Assembly: GCA_017654935.2 (NCBI GenBank)
Contig: CM065710.1
Coordinates: forward strand, 22,543,394 to 22,607,393
Source: Phymorhynchus buccinoides
Taxonomy: Eukaryota > Mollusca > Gastropoda > Neogastropoda > Raphitomidae
DNA: 64,000 bases
Direction of reading: 5' to 3'
A program made the position numbers and the translations under genes. Below are positions 61,331 to 64,000 of the stretch, in pieces. The first letter of the stretch is position 1; every line of letters starts with the position of its first letter. The notes beneath the pieces were generated by a model, which worked only from the letters and a program-made list of their open reading frames with translations, did not search any database and had not been told where the DNA came from.

Positions 61331-61513
61331 TCAGCACTTCCAGGACAAACAGCACCCTGTGGACCCTCAGTTCAACTGCCTCCGGATCTTTGCCACCCTC
61401 ACGGGACATTCCATCAAGGCACATAGCTCTACTCCCGGCTTCGTGACCATTGGGTACGATACAGACGAGTCCTTGCGAAATGTCCCCATGGGTGTACCAG
61501 CCCGTTTTTCATG
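61331..61513 (+). CDS. Possible coding exon, unknown protein
   Basis: After an acceptor-like TTTTCTCAG, one frame reads QHFQDKQHPVDPQFNCLRIF and continues (...GFVTIGYDTDESL...) to TGA at 61513. Codon third positions are mostly C or G and the residue mix is normal, unlike the surrounding AT-rich DNA, so it looks like real or once-real coding sequence. It is followed by a 29-bp tandem repeat and then LINE-associated sequence. It could be a terminal exon of a divergent gene, a gene fragment, or part of a transposon. Confidence 0.35.
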
Positions 61514-61549
61514 ACTGCAGAGCTCACCGGCAAAAGACACCCACTCACT

Positions 61550-61678
61550 GAGCGAAGCTGGTAATGTTTACCAACCACGAGCGAAGCTGGTAATGTTTAC
61601 CAACCACGAGCGAAGCTGGTAATGTTTACCAACCACGAGTGAAGCTGGTAATGTTTACCAACCACGAGCGAAGCTGCC
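61550..61678 (+). repeat. 29-bp tandem repeat, 4.4 copies
   Basis: Units start at 61550, 61579, 61608, 61637 and 61666 (partial). The core is GAGCGAAGCTGGTAATG followed by TTTACCAACCAC. Each unit contains the small inverted repeat GGTAA-TGT-TTACC. Copies are nearly identical, with one C to T change. Confidence 0.9.
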
Positions 61679-63168
61679 AGCTGAGAGGACACAACAGGAG
61701 AGAGAGAGAGCCTACACAGCCTACCTTCTTGCTGTTCACTTCTTGGGCCTCCTCCACTTTACAGCGTTGGATCCCTGCTTGGGCTGCTTGGGCTACGATT
61801 CATCACAGTACGACGGTTGCTGACGGAAGATGGGCACCTACCACTCTTGAGCCGCTCCCGCCAGCACCGCCGTACGAAAGACCGGTTCTTCTTGGGCCAC
61901 CATCCTTGCTCCGGGTTCACCGTTGAGCCACACGTCACCTACCTCCGTTCGCCTCTGCGTTTCCTGAGGCAGTCTTTCGTTAGTGAGTATTAATAGGGAA
62001 TAGGGTTTTGTTTTTTTCCTTTTTTTTTTGCAGTTTGATGTGTTATTCAGCTGCCTAGTGTAGGGACGTAGGACATACTACAAAAGTGGTATACCCAGGA
62101 GGACTGCGCCGGCCATAGAGCCAGGTCACAGCAGGACTCCTGGGAGTAGGGCCTAGGACCTGCAGATAGCTAGTTTTTACTGGACTTTTTTACCTTTGCT
62201 CACTTTCTTTTTTTTTGACTTTTCAATGTCATTCTCGCGTTCCTGTCATTCCCTCCACTCGTAGGCTACGGCCTGGTGGACACGGACTTCATAGACTAGG
62301 GTTCTTTAGGGCAGTTCCACACTCTGTTAGGGTTCCTGCCAGCCTCCTAATTTGTTGGAGGAGTTTGTGTGCGGGCAACTAAATTAGTCAGAATAGGTGT
62401 TAGGTGTATAAACCAATAGGTCTGTCCTGTCTCTCCAAATCTTTTTGGATATTCTTTAATTTATTGCCGTAGGGAAACGTAGGAGTGAATTTAGGTGTAA
62501 ATATAAATAAATACATTTTGTTTGTTAAAAAACTAAAGTTAAATTGATTTGAAGGCCTGTTCTCTTCTTTTGAACAGACACTAAAAATACAAGTTTTTTT
62601 CTGTTAAGATAGGAGTCTTAAAATCTATGACATCTAAACATAATAAATAAGAATTTTGTAAACTTTGGTGCTTAAATAGCACAAGATAACACTGATCTAT
62701 TTGATAAAACTAATATTTTCTGTTAAAACTAAATAGTAAACCCTCCAGTGGACATGGAGGGAATTTGATAAAAGAGGTAGTAAAATTCCAAACTAGAAAA
62801 TTCCAAACCAGAATCTTGAAAAAATTAAACCTTTATAGAGGCTGTCACGACCTGTACTGTGACACCACCTCTGGTTAGGAGAGCTTGATTCTGATTGGTC
62901 GCCCTCGTTTGCGAAAGGTTCCCATTGGTTCCTTTCGTGGGCGTTTGGCTTCAAGTCAAAACTTGTAGTACAAGTGGTTAATCCACGGCTAAAAAATCCC
63001 AGCGATCTGATTGGTCGCTGGGAATAACAAAAAGACACGTTGTATTGTTCCTTCCTAACCGTTGGTGGGAGGGAGCAATACTTAGAGAAATATATTGTAA
63101 TTAGAAAACTAACTTTGAATTTTGTTCTTTGAACACACCTAAATTCATAACCAGTCACAAGTTAAAAC
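61679..63168. other. Non-coding stretch before the LINE ORF1
   Basis: No convincing exon. Probably part of the retrotransposon 5' region, given the CCAAT cluster and the direct approach to the ORF1 start, but its left boundary cannot be placed. Confidence 0.35.
62893..63016 (+). promoter_or_regulatory. Cluster of three inverted CCAAT boxes
   Basis: ATTGG occurs at 62894, 62924 and 63010, two of them in the shared context CTGATTGGTCGC. The spacing of 30 and 86 bp and position upstream of the ORF1 start fit NF-Y sites in an internal promoter or 5' UTR of a retrotransposon. Confidence 0.4.
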
Positions 63169-64000
63169 ATGAGTTCGTCTGGGTCTCAGAAGAAAAGTGG
63201 GCTAGTAAATCCTGGGACAACGTCCCAGAGGACCCTTTCATTTCAATTAAACACAGAAAAAGAGCATGTACAGTGCAGTGATTCAGAGACTGAGTCTGAC
63301 GTCATGGAGGATTCTCCACAGTCACCAGAGGCTGCAGATCCTCTGAACGATTCAGTATTCTCTAAAGAGATAAACGAAGATACCAACTTCACAGTGGTAC
63401 AAAACAAAACAAAAAGATCCAGAAATGAAGGGCTTTCGAACTCAAATTCTGATACATCTAGTGATCCACTCCCTCATGAAAAGAAAATTAGGGAAGAACT
63501 CAAAGACATGGACGACAATCCACCCCCCTTTCTGCCCCCAAATCAGGAGACTGAGACCCAGTCGAAGGTCCAGATCGAGGAGGAGCCAGAAATAATTGAG
63601 ATAATCAAGGAAAAAGAGGGCCAACGGCCCTGTCAATCTGAGTCTGCCCCGGGGGCTGCAGAGGAACTTGGTTCCAAAACAGCCTCTGGGACAGGGCACA
63701 AAAACAAACAAAACACAAGGCCAGTGAGACAGGGAGACCAACCCCCACCAGTGTTCTTGCAGTTCCCAGTGGTTCTGGAGGACCTGGGCACAGGCTCGGC
63801 CACGCTCAGGTCCCTCGGACCCACTACCAGCTACAATATGTGGTGCCAGACCACGGGGCCCATTCTTAGTCAGAGACCCCTGTCCAACAACAGGTACTTG
63901 ATAGGGTGTCGTACAGAGAAACAACAACGTACCCTGGCAGGGATGAAGAAACTTGCTCAAATTAACATCAAATGTACCATTCCAACGGCCACAACTGAAG
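63169..64000 (+). CDS. LINE ORF1-like protein, truncated by window edge
   Basis: ATG at 63169, preceded by in-frame TAA, opens 277 codons with no stop to the last base. The first about 190 residues are Ser/Glu/Lys-rich and disordered. After a basic Q/G stretch comes a segment starting PPVFLQFPVVLEDLG and running through SYNMWCQTTGP, NNRYLIGC and KKLAQINIKCTIPT. That pattern (an RRM-like strand-helix layout with 'RYLIGC ... K ... L ... INIKC') matches the ORF1 proteins of many animal non-LTR retrotransposons. An endonuclease/RT ORF should follow beyond the window. Three CCAAT boxes lie 155-275 bp upstream. An intact frame suggests a young insertion. A host gene using such a domain is less likely. 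Confidence 0.6.
   Translation, partial: MSSSGSQKKSGLVNPGTTSQRTLSFQLNTEKEHVQCSDSETESDVMEDSPQSPEAADPLNDSVFSKEINEDTNFTVVQNKTKRSRNEGLSNSNSDTSSDPLPHEKKIREELKDMDDNPPPFLPPNQETETQSKVQIEEEPEIIEIIKEKEGQRPCQSESAPGAAEELGSKTASGTGHKNKQNTRPVRQGDQPPPVFLQFPVVLEDLGTGSATLRSLGPTTSYNMWCQTTGPILSQRPLSNNRYLIGCRTEKQQRTLAGMKKLAQINIKCTIPTATTE

Overview
The window looks like a stretch of a metazoan nuclear genome, most likely a marine mollusc and probably a gastropod. The evidence is spliced genes with GT-AG introns, very dense long (AG)n/(CT)n and (CA)n microsatellites, TA-flanked pogo/Tigger-type DNA transposons and MITEs, non-LTR retrotransposon pieces, and a SINE-like repeat of a type I associate with molluscs. The taxon is inference: no rRNA or mitochondrial marker is present.

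One host gene dominates. It lies on the minus strand from 60716 to 25921. Eight coding exons join with consistent phases into one 2568-residue reading frame: 60716-60352, 54131-53939, 36527-34437, 33492-33254, 32466-32312, 32008-30175, 29411-29324 and 28662-25921. The protein is very rich in Q, S, N, H and G, with polyQ, polyH and a degenerate Q/N repeat. It has no domain I can name. Its upstream region (60717-61008) has an ETS-type core and three TGACG (CRE/ATF-like) sites and no TATA box. A possible divergent plus-strand transcription unit begins at 61009.

Layout. 1-25.9 kb: gene-poor repeat territory. It holds a TIR element with a nested Tigger MITE (2.5-4.3 kb), a 50-bp satellite (5.5-7.8 kb), a 60-bp hairpin satellite (8.2-9.1 kb), LINE remnants, three inverted-repeat/foldback structures (12.1-14.9 kb), and a 'Russian doll' of three nested TA-flanked elements (15.9-20.2 kb). 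25.9-60.7 kb: the large gene. Introns 1 and 2 are packed with transposons: a LINE ORF1/endonuclease remnant, two pogo-type elements with recognisable terminal repeats and broken transposases, two more copies of the 16-kb element family, and a LINE reverse-transcriptase fragment. Introns 1 and 6 carry a 260-bp inverted duplicate pair that would be co-transcribed. 61-64 kb: a possible exon of unknown origin, a short 29-bp tandem repeat, three CCAAT boxes, and a LINE ORF1-like reading frame that runs off the right edge.

I see no operon, CRISPR array, tRNA or rRNA gene. The most unusual objects are a pogo-type element whose DDE core is missing while a 39-bp coding repeat (about 46 copies) has expanded between its DNA-binding and zinc-finger ends; the two satellites, one mimicking splice sites in every unit and one folding into a hairpin in every unit; a near-perfect 119-bp palindrome; and the nested transposons, whose pre-insertion sites can be read from other copies in the same window.
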